Shown: positions 1 to 7,671 of the stretch, one piece after another
Layout: every line of letters begins with the position of its first letter
Position numbering within the stretch: the stretch's first letter is position 1
From: Nocardia pseudobrasiliensis NBRC 108224
Lineage (GTDB): Bacteria; Actinomycetota; Actinomycetes; Mycobacteriales; Mycobacteriaceae
Assembly (NCBI RefSeq): GCF_001613105.1
Contig: NZ_BDBS01000074.1
Span: 1-33,772, forward strand
Direction: 5' to 3'
DNA length: 33,772 nucleotides
The notes under the pieces: generated by a model
Told to the model about the DNA's origin: nothing
The model's input: the letters and a program-made list of their open reading frames with translations, nothing else
Databases searched by the model: none
Made by a program: the position numbers and the translations under genes

Positions 1-2
1 CG

Positions 3-167
3 CCGCCTCCCGGACCGCCGCCGGGCCCGCCGCCCGTCGAGGGCGCGCCCTGCAACTATGGGGGAGTCGAGGACGGCGGGCTGTGGGTGCATCTGGAAGG
101 CGGGAACGCCGCGCATTACGGGACCGAGTGGATGTGCGAGCACAACCCGGACAAGCCCTGGCCGTAG
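3..167 (+). CDS. C-terminal fragment of a proline-rich, probably exported protein (5' truncated)
   Basis: An open frame enters from the left edge and ends at a TAG at 165-167, giving 54 visible residues. The first dozen residues are a run of PPG/PPP repeats. A short compact tail follows with two cysteines (CNYGG and MCEHN), two tryptophans and a final KPWP. Proline-rich linkers followed by a small Cys-containing domain are common in secreted or cell-wall proteins of mycolata, so export is a reasonable guess, but the signal peptide would lie outside the window. I do not recognise a family. The reading frame is supported by codon bias and by the lack of any competing frame. Confidence 0.5.
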   Translation, partial: PPPGPPPGPPPVEGAPCNYGGVEDGGLWVHLEGGNAAHYGTEWMCEHNPDKPWP

Positions 168-233
168 CCGACGCATCCGCCGTGCAGGTCGGCCTGCTTC
201 CGTTGGGGTCCATGCTGTTTCGCGGCTTCGGGT

Positions 234-1658
234 TCAGTCGTCGGGCTTGCCGAACCAGCGGGCGAGGTGGTCGTTCACGTCTCGCTGGTCTTCGCCGATC
301 CAGGCGATGTAGCCGTCGGGTCGTAGCAGTAGGGCCGGAACGTCCAGTGCCGCAGTGGGATCCGCGATGAGGTCGACTCGGTCGGACCAGCCTTCGATAG
401 TGAGGCGCTCGGTGCGGTCGAGGAGAAGCCCTCGACCGTGCCGGAGTCGGTCGTAGAGGCGGCCCTGTTTCAGGTCGATATCACGGAGGCGGCGGCCGAG
501 GAGGTCGGGGCCCGCGCCGAAGTCGTAGCGGATATCGATGGCGGTGATCTTCTCGATCAGGTGTTGGTTGACCTCGTCGATGTCCATGAGTTCGGTGAGC
601 AGTCGGCGTACGGACCGCGGGCCCGGTTCGGTGGACATGAGTTCCACCTGGGCGCGGGTGTTGTCCAGTACGGCCGCGGCGACCGGATGGCGTTCGGTCT
701 CGTAGGTGTCCAGCAGCGCGCGCGGGGCCCACCCGTTGATCTGCGCGGCCAGTTTCCAGCCGAGGTTGACCGCGTCCTGAACGCCCAGGTTCAGGCCCTG
801 ACCGCCCGCGGGCGGGTGGATGTGGGCCGCGTCGCCGGCGAGCAGCACCCGGTCGACGCGGTAGCGGTCGGCCAGGCGGGTGGCATCGCCGAAGCGGGAC
901 AGCCAGCGCGGGGAGTGCGCGCCGAAATCGGTTCCGGCGATGGCCCGTAGCCGGTCGCGGAAATCGTCGAGGGTGGGCGGTTCCGCGCGTTCGCTGACCT
1001 CCGCGGCGGGCAGCACCACGCGGTAGACGCCGTCGCCGAAGGGCGTGAGAATGAAACGCCTGTCGGCGGCCTGGACCTCGGCCGCCTTGGCGGCGATCTC
1101 CTCTTGCGGCGCGGTCATTTTCAGCTCGCCCATGAGCGTGTCGTTGCGCGCGGGCTCGCCGGGGAATGCGACGCCGAGCAGTTTGCGGACCGTACTGCGC
1201 GCGCCGTCGCAGCCGACGAGATAGCGCGACCGCACCCGCTCGCCGTCGTCCAGTTCGACGGTCACCCCCTCGCCGTCCTGCTCGAAACCGACCACCGCGC
1301 AACCACTTCGGATCTGCGCGCCCAATGCGGTCGCATGGTCGCGCAGCAGCTGATCGACCACCGGCTGCTGGATGCCCAACAGATAGGCGTGCGCCGAATC
1401 CAGGCCCCCGGGGGCGGGTTTGGCGATACCGGCGAAGATGCCGCCGACCGGACGCTGTCGTCCGCGCTCGACCAGGCGATCCAGCAGTCCCCGCATCGCC
1501 ATCAGCTCCAGGCTGCGAATATGCAGGCTGACAATGCGGACGAAGGACGCGGGCTCGGCCTCCTTCTCCAGCACGAGCACCCGCACACCGTGCAACCGCA
1601 GTTCGGCGGCCAGCATCGCGCCGGTCGGCCCGCACCCGGTGATGATCACATCGAACAT
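234..1658 (-). CDS. rox: Rox-like FAD-dependent aromatic monooxygenase (probable rifampicin monooxygenase family)
   Basis: This is a class A flavoprotein monooxygenase of 474 aa. The N-terminal dinucleotide-binding motif is G8-x-G10-x-x-G13 (ITGCGPTG). The DG motif (VGCDGARSTVRK) lies near residues 148-159, and the GD motif (LLAGDAAHIHPP) near 273-283. These bind FAD and NAD(P)H. Length, the segment HSPRWLSRFGDAT and the C-terminal LLLDRT...WSDRVD...LLRPDG pattern all resemble, as I recall it, Nocardia Rox, which hydroxylates and linearises rifamycins. I chose the start directly before FDVIITG because Rox-type proteins begin there. An in-frame ATG 33 codons upstream (1757) would add residues without domain character. 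A paralogue of the same superfamily lies at 29938-31458. The family call is firm. The rifamycin substrate is inferred from resemblance only. Confidence 0.78.
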   Translation of the reverse strand: MFDVIITGCGPTGAMLAAELRLHGVRVLVLEKEAEPASFVRIVSLHIRSLELMAMRGLLDRLVERGRQRPVGGIFAGIAKPAPGGLDSAHAYLLGIQQPVVDQLLRDHATALGAQIRSGCAVVGFEQDGEGVTVELDDGERVRSRYLVGCDGARSTVRKLLGVAFPGEPARNDTLMGELKMTAPQEEIAAKAAEVQAADRRFILTPFGDGVYRVVLPAAEVSERAEPPTLDDFRDRLRAIAGTDFGAHSPRWLSRFGDATRLADRYRVDRVLLAGDAAHIHPPAGGQGLNLGVQDAVNLGWKLAAQINGWAPRALLDTYETERHPVAAAVLDNTRAQVELMSTEPGPRSVRRLLTELMDIDEVNQHLIEKITAIDIRYDFGAGPDLLGRRLRDIDLKQGRLYDRLRHGRGLLLDRTERLTIEGWSDRVDLIADPTAALDVPALLLRPDGYIAWIGEDQRDVNDHLARWFGKPDD

Positions 1659-1706
1659 GAACCGCCCATTCGTATTGATTTCCGCAGGTCCTGGCATCGG
1701 CCGCCT

Positions 1707-1740
1707 ATTGTGCGGTCCGCCTCGACCCTCGCGCAAGCCA
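1707..1740 (-). promoter_or_regulatory. Possible rox promoter with degenerate RAE-like dyad
   Basis: On the minus strand, TTGCGC (1736-1731) and CACAAT (1712-1707) are separated by 18 bp and could be -35 and -10 elements about 50 nt upstream of the monooxygenase start. The -35 lies inside GGCTTGCGCGAGGGTC (1739-1724). Its left half matches the CTTGC arm of the rifamycin-associated element (a 19-bp CTTGC/GCAAG inverted repeat, from memory); the right half is degenerate. The rest of 1741-1949 shows nothing I can name. Confidence 0.28.
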
Positions 1741-1949
1741 TATAAATTCGGCGGCATGGCTCGGCGAGATTCGTAGACGGCGGCCGGTTCTCAGGGTGTA
1801 CTCCGGGGTTGTCCCCGATGTGACCGGTCGGCGCGGCGCGCACGATGAGTTCCGGCGCGGAAGCGATCGTGGGGATGAGGCGGGCTGGGTGAGCATTTCG
1901 TGTACGGCATCCCGGCCGTGCTGCGCAGCCTCTCGGCAGCGGGCTGAGG

Positions 1950-2645
1950 TTACCGCAGATCGGAGAAGCGCACGTGGTGGGCTACGGCGCGCACGCGCAG
2001 GCCGTCGGCGCTCGGTTGAATATCCGTCAGTCGCGCACCCAGCGGCAGCCGCTGTAGCGGCACGGTGAAATCGAGGGCGTGACCCAGGGCCGCCAGCGAA
2101 ATCGTCGGCCCGCCCGCCGCGGCCTGGACCGCCACCGGGGTGACCGCGATCCCGGCATCGATCGGCGCGACGGTGACCACCACCGTGGCGGGCACCGGAA
2201 CGCCCTCGACGATGAAGGTGCCGGTGACATGCAATCCGTCCGGGCCGTCGGCGATCGTCTCCACACCCTGCGGCGCGAAACCGCGCACGGTGTCGTAGGG
2301 AATGACAGCCGTCGCGGTCGCGGTATCCGCGACGAGGTTGGACGCGTCGTCGCGCAGCAGATCCGACAGCGCCGCGGTGACGTCGGTCAGCGTGATGTCG
2401 AGATTGTGGACGGTGAGGTTCTGTCCGCTCCAATCGCCCACGCGGACCTCGATATCGCGATAGTTGCCGTCGAGGGCCTGGGTCAGAAAGGGGAATCCGC
2501 CGATCGTCACGCTCGGCTGCCGTGGCAGCTCGTATTCGGCGGCGATCCTGCGACCGATCTCGTTCTGGGCCATCACCACCGCGACCCGGTCGCCGACGAC
2601 CAGTGCGATCCCCAGCACCACGATCAGTATCAGTAACGCACGCAT
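1950..2645 (-). CDS. LmeA-family (DUF2993) phospholipid-binding protein
   Basis: 231 aa. Residues about 3-22 form a single hydrophobic signal anchor (LLILIVVLGIALVVGD). It is followed by the typical DUF2993 start, with a conserved NEIGRRIA helix and the motif IGGFPFLTQ near residues 48-56. The remainder is predicted beta-rich, with alternating hydrophobic strands. In mycobacteria LmeA is a periplasmic lipid-binding protein needed for mature lipomannan/lipoarabinomannan, and paralogues of unknown role are common. The start codon lies 22 bp after the stop of the upstream mpaB-like gene on the same strand, so the two are probably cotranscribed. Family assignment is good; the specific role is not established. 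Confidence 0.8.
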   Translation of the reverse strand: MRALLILIVVLGIALVVGDRVAVVMAQNEIGRRIAAEYELPRQPSVTIGGFPFLTQALDGNYRDIEVRVGDWSGQNLTVHNLDITLTDVTAALSDLLRDDASNLVADTATATAVIPYDTVRGFAPQGVETIADGPDGLHVTGTFIVEGVPVPATVVVTVAPIDAGIAVTPVAVQAAAGGPTISLAALGHALDFTVPLQRLPLGARLTDIQPSADGLRVRAVAHHVRFSDLR

Positions 2646-2667
2646 CCCACCATCATGCTGTGCATTG

Positions 2668-3570
2668 TCAGAGTGGGCGGAGATCGATCAGTTTGCGCAG
2701 CCGGGCGCGATCGCGTTCGAGGCGGCGGGCCTCATAGGCGATGGGGAAGTAGCGCAGGCGTTCGGGCAGCAGCGGAATGGTGCGCCCGATGGTCCAGCCG
2801 AGGGCGCGCAGCGTGAATTCGTCGGTGGCAGACCAGGTCAGGCCGAGTTTGCGGCGAATGGGGTCGGGGGTGGTGCCCACGGTGAAGAAGTACTGTAGGC
2901 GGCCCACCGGGGTGGCCGCGGCCTTCCACAGCGGGGTCAGGGCGCGCGGCCAGAAGGTCGGCGGGGCGATGGTGCGGATCACCCGCAGATAGTCGTGGGC
3001 GACGCCGGTCGGTTCGAGATTGTCGACGGTTTCGGTGAAGAAGGTCAGCCATTCGGCGTAGGTCGGGGGAATCTCCTTGGGCGCCACCGAGAAATTGCGC
3101 ATGAGTTGCACCACCTCCTGGTAGTACTGCTCCTTGTCCTGCTCGGACAGCGGTGTGCGGCCGAAGTATCGGTTGCCCTCGGTGAACGCGAATACGCCCG
3201 TATGCAACACCCACGCCCACGGACCGGAGGCCAGGGCCGAATGTCGTACGCCGTGCCCGTCGACGGTATTGAGCGAGGCGTGCATGTGGCGCAGCCGATC
3301 CGCCTCGGCCAGCGCCTCCTCGCCGCCGTAGATCCACATCATCACCGAGGCGACGCTGCGAACGGCCCGGCCCATCGGGTCGGTGCGGAAGGTGGAGTGT
3401 TCGTCGACCACGGCGGCGATGGTGGGTTCCATCGTCTGCAACAGGAACGCCGAGCCCGCGGTGAGTGAGAAGGTGATCAACCCGGTGTCCTCCCACATGC
3501 GCGAGCCCGGTTCGAACGGGCGTCGATCCGGTCGGCTGTCACGGTCGATGCGTGCGACGGGCGCGGTCAT
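2668..3570 (-). CDS. Oxygenase MpaB / latex-clearing family protein (DUF2236)
   Basis: 300 aa. The protein opens with a short basic leader and then FEPGSRMWEDTGL, followed by the helical DUF2236 core. Recognisable segments include HSTFRTDPMGR (about 76-86), the MHASLNTVDGHGVRH region and WAWVLHTGVFAFTE (about 117-130). The WVLHT segment corresponds to the conserved W-V-H region of this haem-dependent oxygenase family (MpaB, Lcp). No signal peptide is evident, so it is probably cytoplasmic or peripheral. I chose the ATG at 3570 because AAAGGAGAT lies 4 nt upstream. A further in-frame ATG at 3594 has no ribosome site. It is divergent from the ArsR-fusion gene at 3700 and heads a probable two-gene operon with the LmeA-like gene. 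The substrate is unknown. Confidence 0.78.
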   Translation of the reverse strand: MTAPVARIDRDSRPDRRPFEPGSRMWEDTGLITFSLTAGSAFLLQTMEPTIAAVVDEHSTFRTDPMGRAVRSVASVMMWIYGGEEALAEADRLRHMHASLNTVDGHGVRHSALASGPWAWVLHTGVFAFTEGNRYFGRTPLSEQDKEQYYQEVVQLMRNFSVAPKEIPPTYAEWLTFFTETVDNLEPTGVAHDYLRVIRTIAPPTFWPRALTPLWKAAATPVGRLQYFFTVGTTPDPIRRKLGLTWSATDEFTLRALGWTIGRTIPLLPERLRYFPIAYEARRLERDRARLRKLIDLRPL

Positions 3571-3662
3571 GGTGATCTCCTTTGACCATTCCACGATGAG
3601 AGAGTGTGGCTTTCATATTCTCATCACCTCGATGTCAGCGGCAAGAACCTCAAAGAAATTCC

Positions 3663-3700
3663 TTGACAAGAATATTCCTGACAGTGAATACTTTGAGTCA
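3663..3700 (+). promoter_or_regulatory. Promoter with embedded palindrome for a leaderless ArsR-type gene
   Basis: TTGACA (3663-3668) and TGAATA (3685-3690) are separated by 16 bp and lie 9 nt before the ATG at 3700. Transcription would start at or within 3 nt of the start codon, so the message is probably leaderless, and there is no Shine-Dalgarno sequence. The spacer contains CAAGAATATTCCTG (3667-3680), a 14-bp dyad with one mismatched pair around the perfect core GAATATTC. It is a natural candidate operator for the ArsR domain encoded immediately downstream. Confidence 0.6.
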
Positions 3701-4521
3701 TGAACGAGATCGCATCAGCACTCGGAGACGGGGCGCGGTGGCGGATCGTGGAACTGCTCGCCGAGCGACCGCGATCGGTCGGCGAACTGGCCGAGCTGAC
3801 CGGATTGCGCCAGCCGCAGACCACCAAACATCTGCAGACGCTCGCGCGTGCCGGACTGGTCGCGGTGTACCCGCTCGGTCAGCGCCGGGTGTACGCCATC
3901 GAGCCGGAACCGCTGCGGGTTCTCGAGCATCGGCTGCGTGAACTGGTCGACAGCGCCGCGGCGCATGCGGGGGAGCGCGATGTGATCGCGCGCTACCGCG
4001 CCGCCATCGAGGCGGAAACCATTGCGGCCGAGCGTGATCGGTGGGCCGATGGGCGAAGCTTCACCTTCGACCGAATCCTGCCCGCCGCGCCCGAGGTCGT
4101 CTGGCGGCACTGGGTCGATCCGGATCTGCTCGGATCCTGGTGGGCCCCACAGCCGCTGGTCGTCACCGAATGCGTCCTGCAACCGAACCCCGGTGGCCGG
4201 GTGGTCCTCGACTACCGCGACGCCGAGGGGCATGCGTACCACTCCGCGGGGCGGGTACACACCGCGGTCGAACCCGAACATCTCGCATTCGAGCTGTCGG
4301 TATTCGACGCCGCGGGCACGGTCTCGTTCACCGGCCACTACGACCTGACCCTCGCCGCGGATTCCGGCGGCACCCGGCTGCGGCTCGACTTGACCATTAC
4401 CGACACGGCCGTCGAGGCCGTCCCCTATATCGCCGGAATCGAAACCGGTTGGGGCCATGTACTCGACAACCTCGCCGACGCCGTCGGCGCCACACAACGC
4501 ACCACCCGAGAGAAGGAATGA
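3700..4521 (+). CDS. ArsR-type HTH / SRPBCC (AHSA1-like) fusion regulator
   Basis: 273 aa with two domains. Residues about 5-80 are a winged-helix ArsR domain (ARWRIVELLAERPRSVGELAELTG, then LRQPQTTKHLQTLARAGLV). Residues about 118-268 are an SRPBCC/activator-of-Hsp90-like fold (FDRILPAAPEVVWRHW, GSWWAPQ, and a final TGWGHVLDNLADAV helix). No cysteine metal-sensing motif is visible in the HTH part, so small-molecule sensing through the SRPBCC pocket is more likely than metal sensing; that is inference. Such fusions usually repress their own operon. The gene overlaps the next one closely: the TGA lies at 4519-4521 and the probable start of the next CDS is at 4527. The ATG at 3700 is chosen from the promoter spacing. 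Confidence 0.85.
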   Translation: MNEIASALGDGARWRIVELLAERPRSVGELAELTGLRQPQTTKHLQTLARAGLVAVYPLGQRRVYAIEPEPLRVLEHRLRELVDSAAAHAGERDVIARYRAAIEAETIAAERDRWADGRSFTFDRILPAAPEVVWRHWVDPDLLGSWWAPQPLVVTECVLQPNPGGRVVLDYRDAEGHAYHSAGRVHTAVEPEHLAFELSVFDAAGTVSFTGHYDLTLAADSGGTRLRLDLTITDTAVEAVPYIAGIETGWGHVLDNLADAVGATQRTTREKE

Positions 4522-4526
4522 CAGTC

Positions 4527-5117
4527 ATGACCCCGCGCAAGATCACCGCGAATATCAGCCTCACCCTCGACGGCCGCTACAACGGCCCCGGCGGGCCCGG
4601 CGACCTGGGCGCGATCGTGCCCTATATGAGTACCGAGGTCTCCCGGAACATGCTCGCCCGCATCCATGAACACGCCACGACCGCGGTACTCGCCCGCGGT
4701 AACGCCACCGGCTTCCTGGGCTATTGGCCCCCGGTCGGCGAGGACGAGAACGCCGACCCGCGTGAGCGCGGTTATGCCAAATGGCTCGTCGACACCGAAA
4801 AGGTCGTTCTGTCCAGCACTTTGACCGAGGCGCCGTGGGAGCGCACCCGCGTGATCGACGCCCCGGCGGTGGACGTGCTCACCGAACTGCGGGCCACCGG
4901 TTCGGGTGACATCCTGGTCAACACCAGCCCGAGCATCACCAAACCGCTGCTCGCGGCGGATCTGATCGACCGCCTGTATCTGATCGTGTGCCCCGAGATC
5001 GCCGGTGGCGGCCAGCGCCTGTTCGACGACGGCCTGCCCGGCTCGAAATGGCTTCTCGCGCATCGGGAGATCGGCGAACTGGGCGAGATCGCGCTGGTCT
5101 ACGATCGCGCACTGTGA
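4527..5117 (+). CDS. Dihydrofolate reductase-fold (RibD C-terminal-like) protein
   Basis: 196 aa. It begins with the family signature strand and loop ITANISLTLDGRYNGPGG. It ends with the DILVNTSPSITKPLLAADLIDRL and CPEIAGGGQRLFDDG segments, the usual nucleotide-binding and C-terminal motifs of RibD/DHFR-like reductases. These proteins are presumed NAD(P)H-dependent reductases of unknown substrate and often sit beside ArsR-SRPBCC regulators, as here. Two starts are possible. ATG 4518 overlaps the previous stop but leaves only one nucleotide to the AAGGA. ATG 4527 has that AAGGA at a normal 9-nt spacing and is preferred. Its stop overlaps the next gene in a GTGA. Confidence 0.82.
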   Translation: MTPRKITANISLTLDGRYNGPGGPGDLGAIVPYMSTEVSRNMLARIHEHATTAVLARGNATGFLGYWPPVGEDENADPRERGYAKWLVDTEKVVLSSTLTEAPWERTRVIDAPAVDVLTELRATGSGDILVNTSPSITKPLLAADLIDRLYLIVCPEIAGGGQRLFDDGLPGSKWLLAHREIGELGEIALVYDRAL

Positions 5118-5536
5118 GCGGCCTTCCCGAGCATCCGAATGTCGACCTGGCGGTGCGGTATCACCGCGCCGTCGCCGACGGGGCCGTCGGTCCCGAACTG
5201 GCGGCGTACTTCCATCCCGAGGTCGTGCAGTACGAGATGCCCAATCCGTTCGCACCGATCGGGGCGCGGCGGGATCTGGCGGCGATTCTGGCCGCGGCCG
5301 AACGCGGTCGCGGCGTGGTGGCCGATCAGCGGTTCGAATTCCGGGACGCGCTCGTCGACGGCGATCGGGTCGTGCTCGAAACCACCTGGACCGCAACGCT
5401 TGCCGTGAAGATCGGTGCGCTCGCCGCCGGGACCGTGCTGCGGGCGGATATCGCGGCCGTACTCGTCTTCCGCGACGGCCTGATCGTCGAACAGCGCAAT
5501 TACGACTGCTATCACCCGATGGCCGATCAGTCGTAG
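5114..5536 (+). CDS. NTF2-like / SnoaL-type small protein
   Basis: 140 aa, starting at a GTG that overlaps the preceding stop as GTGA, so it is translationally coupled to the reductase-like gene. It begins with a helix (LPEHPNVDLAVRYHRAV), then AYFHPEVVQYEMPNPF, and ends with IAAVLVFRDGLIVEQRNYDCY. This is the usual cone-shaped NTF2/SnoaL pattern of an N-terminal helix and a late pair of strands containing aromatic and acidic residues. Members act as isomerases, cyclases or ligand-binding proteins, and no specific activity can be assigned. It is the third gene of the ArsR-SRPBCC operon and overlaps the convergent dehydrogenase gene by 10 bp. Confidence 0.75.
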   Translation: MSGLPEHPNVDLAVRYHRAVADGAVGPELAAYFHPEVVQYEMPNPFAPIGARRDLAAILAAAERGRGVVADQRFEFRDALVDGDRVVLETTWTATLAVKIGALAAGTVLRADIAAVLVFRDGLIVEQRNYDCYHPMADQS

Positions 5537-6375
5537 TCGGAGTAGAATCCCTCGCCGGACTTGACGCCGAGCCTGCCGCTATCGATATAGCGGCGCAACA
5601 ACTTTCGCGGCCCGGCGGGCAGGTTCGGATTCTCCTCGGCATAGTGCTGTTCGATGTCGTAGACAACATCGAGGCCGATCCCGTCCATGGCCCGGAACGG
5701 CATCAGCTCGAAGGTGAAGTTCAGGCGGCACATCTCATCGATGTCCTCGGGGGTGGAGATGCCGTCGGCGGCGATCTCCAGGGCCTCGCGCTTGATGGCG
5801 GCCCAGATTCGATTGAAGACGAATCCGGTGCTCTCGCGTCGCACCAGAAACGGGCGCAGTCCGTATTCCGGTAGTGCGCGCATCAGGAAATCCAGCACCC
5901 GCTGCGAGGTGACGCCGCACGACATCACCTCCACGGCGATACCCGTCGGCGGCCAGGAGAAATGGGTGTTGAGCATCCGCTCGGCATTCGGCAGACCCGC
6001 CACGATCAGTCGGCTCGCGTACGACGACGAATTGGTGGTGAGAATCGCATCGTCCGGCGCGGTGGCCGCCAATGTCGCGAAGAGGGCCTGCTTGAGTTCG
6101 AGGCGTTCGGGAATCGATTCGACGACCAGCCACGCGTTCGCGACGGCATCGTCGAGATTCGCCGTGTACTCGACGTGGCCGCGAACCCAGTCCGGGTGTT
6201 CGTCGAATTCGCGCGCGATGAAGTCGAGCGCCGCCGCGCCCTGATTCGCATCGAGATCATTGATGCGCACCGAACCGCCGCGCGAGGCGAACATCAACGC
6301 GATGCGACGGCCCAGGGCGCCCGCGCCGACCACCGCGACCGGCCGCTCGAGGTAATCCGATGGAACATTCACCAC
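5527..6375 (-). CDS. 3-hydroxyacyl-CoA dehydrogenase family protein (single-domain)
   Basis: 282 aa, matching the length of stand-alone HbdA/FadB2-type enzymes. The Rossmann motif is VVGAGALG (G17-x-G19-x-x-G22), with an acidic residue (NDLD) after the second strand for NAD binding. The catalytic region reads NTHFSWPPTGIAVEVM in place of the usual HFFNPVPVMKLVEV, keeping the His and Glu. STGFVFNRIW corresponds to the conserved GFVVNR. The C-terminal dimerisation domain carries DGIGLDVV and GVKSGEGFY. It should oxidise L-3-hydroxyacyl-CoA or a similar hydroxy acid. The start is a GTG-GTG pair with GGAG just upstream; the second GTG is equally possible. It is divergent from the nitronate monooxygenase gene, with a KstR-type operator between them. 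Confidence 0.85.
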   Translation of the reverse strand: MVNVPSDYLERPVAVVGAGALGRRIALMFASRGGSVRINDLDANQGAAALDFIAREFDEHPDWVRGHVEYTANLDDAVANAWLVVESIPERLELKQALFATLAATAPDDAILTTNSSSYASRLIVAGLPNAERMLNTHFSWPPTGIAVEVMSCGVTSQRVLDFLMRALPEYGLRPFLVRRESTGFVFNRIWAAIKREALEIAADGISTPEDIDEMCRLNFTFELMPFRAMDGIGLDVVYDIEQHYAEENPNLPAGPRKLLRRYIDSGRLGVKSGEGFYSDYD

Positions 6376-6389
6376 GACTCCCTTCGTTG

Positions 6390-6409
6390 CGAACCGGCCA
6401 TTCGGTTCG
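6390..6409. promoter_or_regulatory. 7-bp perfect inverted repeat in the divergent promoter region
   Basis: CGAACCG (6390-6396) and CGGTTCG (6403-6409) form a perfect dyad with a 6-nt centre. It lies 15 nt upstream of the dehydrogenase GTG, inside the 141-bp region shared with the nitronate monooxygenase gene. It could be a second operator or a leader hairpin for the dehydrogenase. No known regulator motif is recognised. Confidence 0.35.
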
Positions 6410-6451
6410 GACTTTACGGCACCCGGACGCCGAATCCGGCTACCGCGAAAC

Positions 6452-6465
6452 TGAAACGTGTTCTA
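6452..6465. promoter_or_regulatory. KstR-type operator (TnnAACnnGTTnnA)
   Basis: TGAAACGTGTTCTA matches the TnnAACnnGTTnnA consensus known for KstR, the TetR-family repressor of sterol and lipid catabolism genes in mycolata. It lies about 50 nt upstream of the nitronate monooxygenase start and overlaps a possible -10 (TAGTGT, 6464-6469). KstR itself is not encoded in the window. Other TetR repressors use similar sites. Confidence 0.6.
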
Positions 6466-6516
6466 GTGTTGAGAGGCGAAGCTTCCAGCGCCGGAACACG
6501 AGGAGACCACCACGCC

Positions 6517-7638
6517 ATGCGTACCGAGATCTGCGAACGACTGGGGATCGACGTTCCGATCTTCGCCTTCACCCACTGCCGCGATGTCGCCGCCGCGGTG
6601 AGCAATGCCGGGGGACTCGGGGTACTGGGCGCGGTCGGATTCACCGCCGAACAGCTCGAGGTCGAACTGACCTGGCTCGACGAGCATGTGCACGGCGTCT
6701 ACGGCGTGGATCTGGTGATCCCGTCCAAATACGAGGGCAAGGGGATGGAGGGCCTGTCGCCGCAGGAGCTGGAAGCCGAACTGGCCAAATTGGTTCCGCA
6801 GGGCCACCGCGATTTCGCCGAGAAGATCCTGGCCGATCACGGTGTGCCGCATCTGCCCGCCGACGAGCATCACAACCAGTTGCTCGGCTGGACCGCCACC
6901 ACCGCCGCACCACAGGTCGAGGTGATCCTGCGCCACCCCAAGGCCAAACTGGTCGCCAATGCGCTGGGCACCCCGCCCGACGATGTGATCAAGCAGGTGC
7001 AGGATTCCGGCCGGTTGATCGGCGCGCTGTGCGGTTCGGTCAAACACGCGCTCAATCACAAGGCCGCCGGACTGGATTTCGTTGTCTGCCAGGGCACCGA
7101 GGGCGGCGGGCACTGCGGTGAGATCTCCTCGCTGGTGCTGTGGCCGCAGGTCGTCGACGCGGTCGGGGATCTGCCGGTGCTGGCGGCCGGCGGTATCGGC
7201 AGCGGTCGGCAGATCGCGGCGGCGCTGGCGATGGGAGCGGCGGGCGCGTGGACGGGGTCGATCTGGCTGACCGTCGAGGAGGCGAATGTGCCTCCGGCGC
7301 AGATGCAGACCTATATCGAGTCGAGCAGCCATGACACCGTGCGCTCGCGGTCGTGGACCGGTAAGCCGTGCCGGATGCTGCGCAATGATTGGACCGATGC
7401 GTGGGAGAGCGCGGAGAATCCCGATCCGCTGCCCATGCCGTTGCAGATGATGGTCGCCTTGGACGGGGTCAAGCGCGGACACCGCTATCCCGAGGCCGCC
7501 AAGGACGTCAACTTCAATCCGGTCGGTCAGGTCGTCGGCATGATGACCAAGGTGGAGCGCACCGGCGATGTCATGCGGCGGCTGATCGAGGAGTACCTGA
7601 CCGCGTGCGAGCGGTTGAACAAGCTCAACAACGCCTGA
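6517..7638 (+). CDS. Nitronate monooxygenase-family FMN protein
   Basis: 373 aa TIM-barrel flavoprotein. The N-terminus reads ERLGIDVPIFAFTHCRDVAAAVSNAGG, the 2-nitropropane dioxygenase pattern in its mycobacterial subgroup (similar in layout to Rv1533, from memory). The FMN phosphate-binding segments are QGTEGGGHCGE (about 196-206) and LAAGGIGSGRQIAAALAMGA (about 224-243), followed by TGSIWL. The family oxidises nitronates or acts as ene-reductase-like CoA-thioester enzymes, and the true substrate is not predictable. GAGGAG about 10 nt upstream supports the ATG at 6517. It is paired divergently with the hydroxyacyl-CoA dehydrogenase under a KstR-like operator, which suggests a role in sterol or unusual acyl-CoA catabolism; this is inference from context. 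Confidence 0.85.
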   Translation: MRTEICERLGIDVPIFAFTHCRDVAAAVSNAGGLGVLGAVGFTAEQLEVELTWLDEHVHGVYGVDLVIPSKYEGKGMEGLSPQELEAELAKLVPQGHRDFAEKILADHGVPHLPADEHHNQLLGWTATTAAPQVEVILRHPKAKLVANALGTPPDDVIKQVQDSGRLIGALCGSVKHALNHKAAGLDFVVCQGTEGGGHCGEISSLVLWPQVVDAVGDLPVLAAGGIGSGRQIAAALAMGAAGAWTGSIWLTVEEANVPPAQMQTYIESSSHDTVRSRSWTGKPCRMLRNDWTDAWESAENPDPLPMPLQMMVALDGVKRGHRYPEAAKDVNFNPVGQVVGMMTKVERTGDVMRRLIEEYLTACERLNKLNNA

Positions 7639-7671
7639 TCGGAAGCACCTGGCGCGCAGTATGATCGGCCC

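Noticed and set aside
481..1635. 384-aa Arg/Gly-rich frame overlapping the Rox-like gene
   Set aside because: It is an alternative-frame shadow; the Rox frame has all flavin-binding motifs.
1724..1740. Canonical rifamycin-associated element (RAE)
   Set aside because: Only one arm is intact, so it is listed as a weak candidate and not as a real RAE.
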